In this document: positions 63,875 through 64,000 of the stretch, piece by piece
How the letters are laid out: each line of letters opens with the position of its first letter
Numbering within the stretch: position 1 is the first letter of the stretch
Source of the DNA: Moritella sp. F3
Lineage (GTDB): Bacteria > Pseudomonadota > Gammaproteobacteria > Enterobacterales > Moritellaceae
DNA length: 64,000 bases
NCBI RefSeq assembly: GCF_015082335.1
Contig: NZ_BLRL01000005.1
Coordinates: forward strand, 186,001-250,000
Direction: 5' to 3'
Made by a program: the position numbers and the translations under genes
The notes under the pieces: generated by a model
Told to the model about the DNA's origin: nothing
The model's input: the letters and a program-made list of their open reading frames with translations, nothing else
The model's database searches: none

Positions 63875-64000
63875 TCGTTTCACATAATGAATTAGTCTCG
63901 GTGGTGAATAAAGCCTTTTTAGGGATGCGTCGTAGCTGTGGTGAAGCCGATGTGATAGCCAATATGGTTGCTGGTTTACAGATTGTTGGATTAAATGGTA
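63871..64000 (+). CDS. DUF3726-like protein, N-terminal part (cut by window edge)
   Basis: The first 43 codons of a gene running off the right end of the window, beginning MIVSHNELVSVVNKAFLGMRR then SCGEADVIANMVAGLQIVG. The start overlaps the previous stop by 4 bp. The pattern resembles DUF3726 proteins, a family of unknown function found beside BCCT/dipeptidase genes. Too short to judge further. Confidence 0.55.
   Translation, partial: MIVSHNELVSVVNKAFLGMRRSCGEADVIANMVAGLQIVGLNG

Overview
The window reads as chromosomal DNA of an AT-rich marine gammaproteobacterium of the Moritella / Psychromonas / Shewanella / Vibrio type; Moritella is my best guess. This rests on protein resemblance (TcyP, YbiI, YnjBCDF, YihG, QmcA/YbbJ, curli genes, an ArsJ-type arsenic operon) and on codon use, not on a database search. 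No rRNA, tRNA or CRISPR array was seen. Genes are dense, in short operons on both strands.

Layout. 0-7 kb: cystine symporter tcyP and acetate kinase ackA, then an accessory strip (3.1-6.95 kb) with two small secreted proteins, a truncated IS903-group insertion sequence and a probable copper/redox operon. Displaced copies of the ackA 3' tail lie at 5.04 and 6.90 kb, so foreign segments appear to have entered next to ackA at least twice. 7-21 kb: a calcium-binding-type lipoprotein, YbiI, an M14 peptidase, an LpxL-type acyltransferase, a stand-alone RibD-type deaminase, an entericidin-like lipoprotein, a cytochrome c'/b561 pair with a MarR regulator, the ynjBCDF transporter/lipid operon and two hydrolases. 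21.8-25.6 kb: arsR-acr3-GAPDH-arsJ, an arsenate/arsenite efflux operon with no arsenate reductase. 25.8-36.7 kb: antiporters, a DUF393 protein, a YdcF-type protein, a DMT exporter, and a patchy section (29.8-32.5 kb) with a frameshifted gene, a broken tyrosine recombinase and an attC-like structure behind a small membrane protein.

36.8-47 kb: signalling and tricarboxylate uptake. A CHASE-GGDEF diguanylate cyclase, a LysR regulator, a PAS-MCP chemoreceptor, and a CitA/DcuS-type kinase with its response regulator, which converges on a tctCBA tripartite transporter it probably controls. 47-54 kb: a YihG-type acyltransferase and a full curli system. csgDEFG runs rightwards and csgBA leftwards, so the operons converge. 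CsgA is very long (394 aa, with regular 23-residue repeats) and an unrecognised 130-aa secreted-type protein occupies the csgC position. 54.5-56 kb: qmcA-ybbJ membrane-domain proteins.

56-64 kb: a LysR regulator divergent from RidA, aldehyde dehydrogenase, M19 dipeptidase, BCCT transporter, an unrecognised 569-aa protein and the start of a DUF3726-like gene cut by the window edge. This looks like an uptake and catabolism module for a quaternary amine or related compatible solute; the substrate is not evident.
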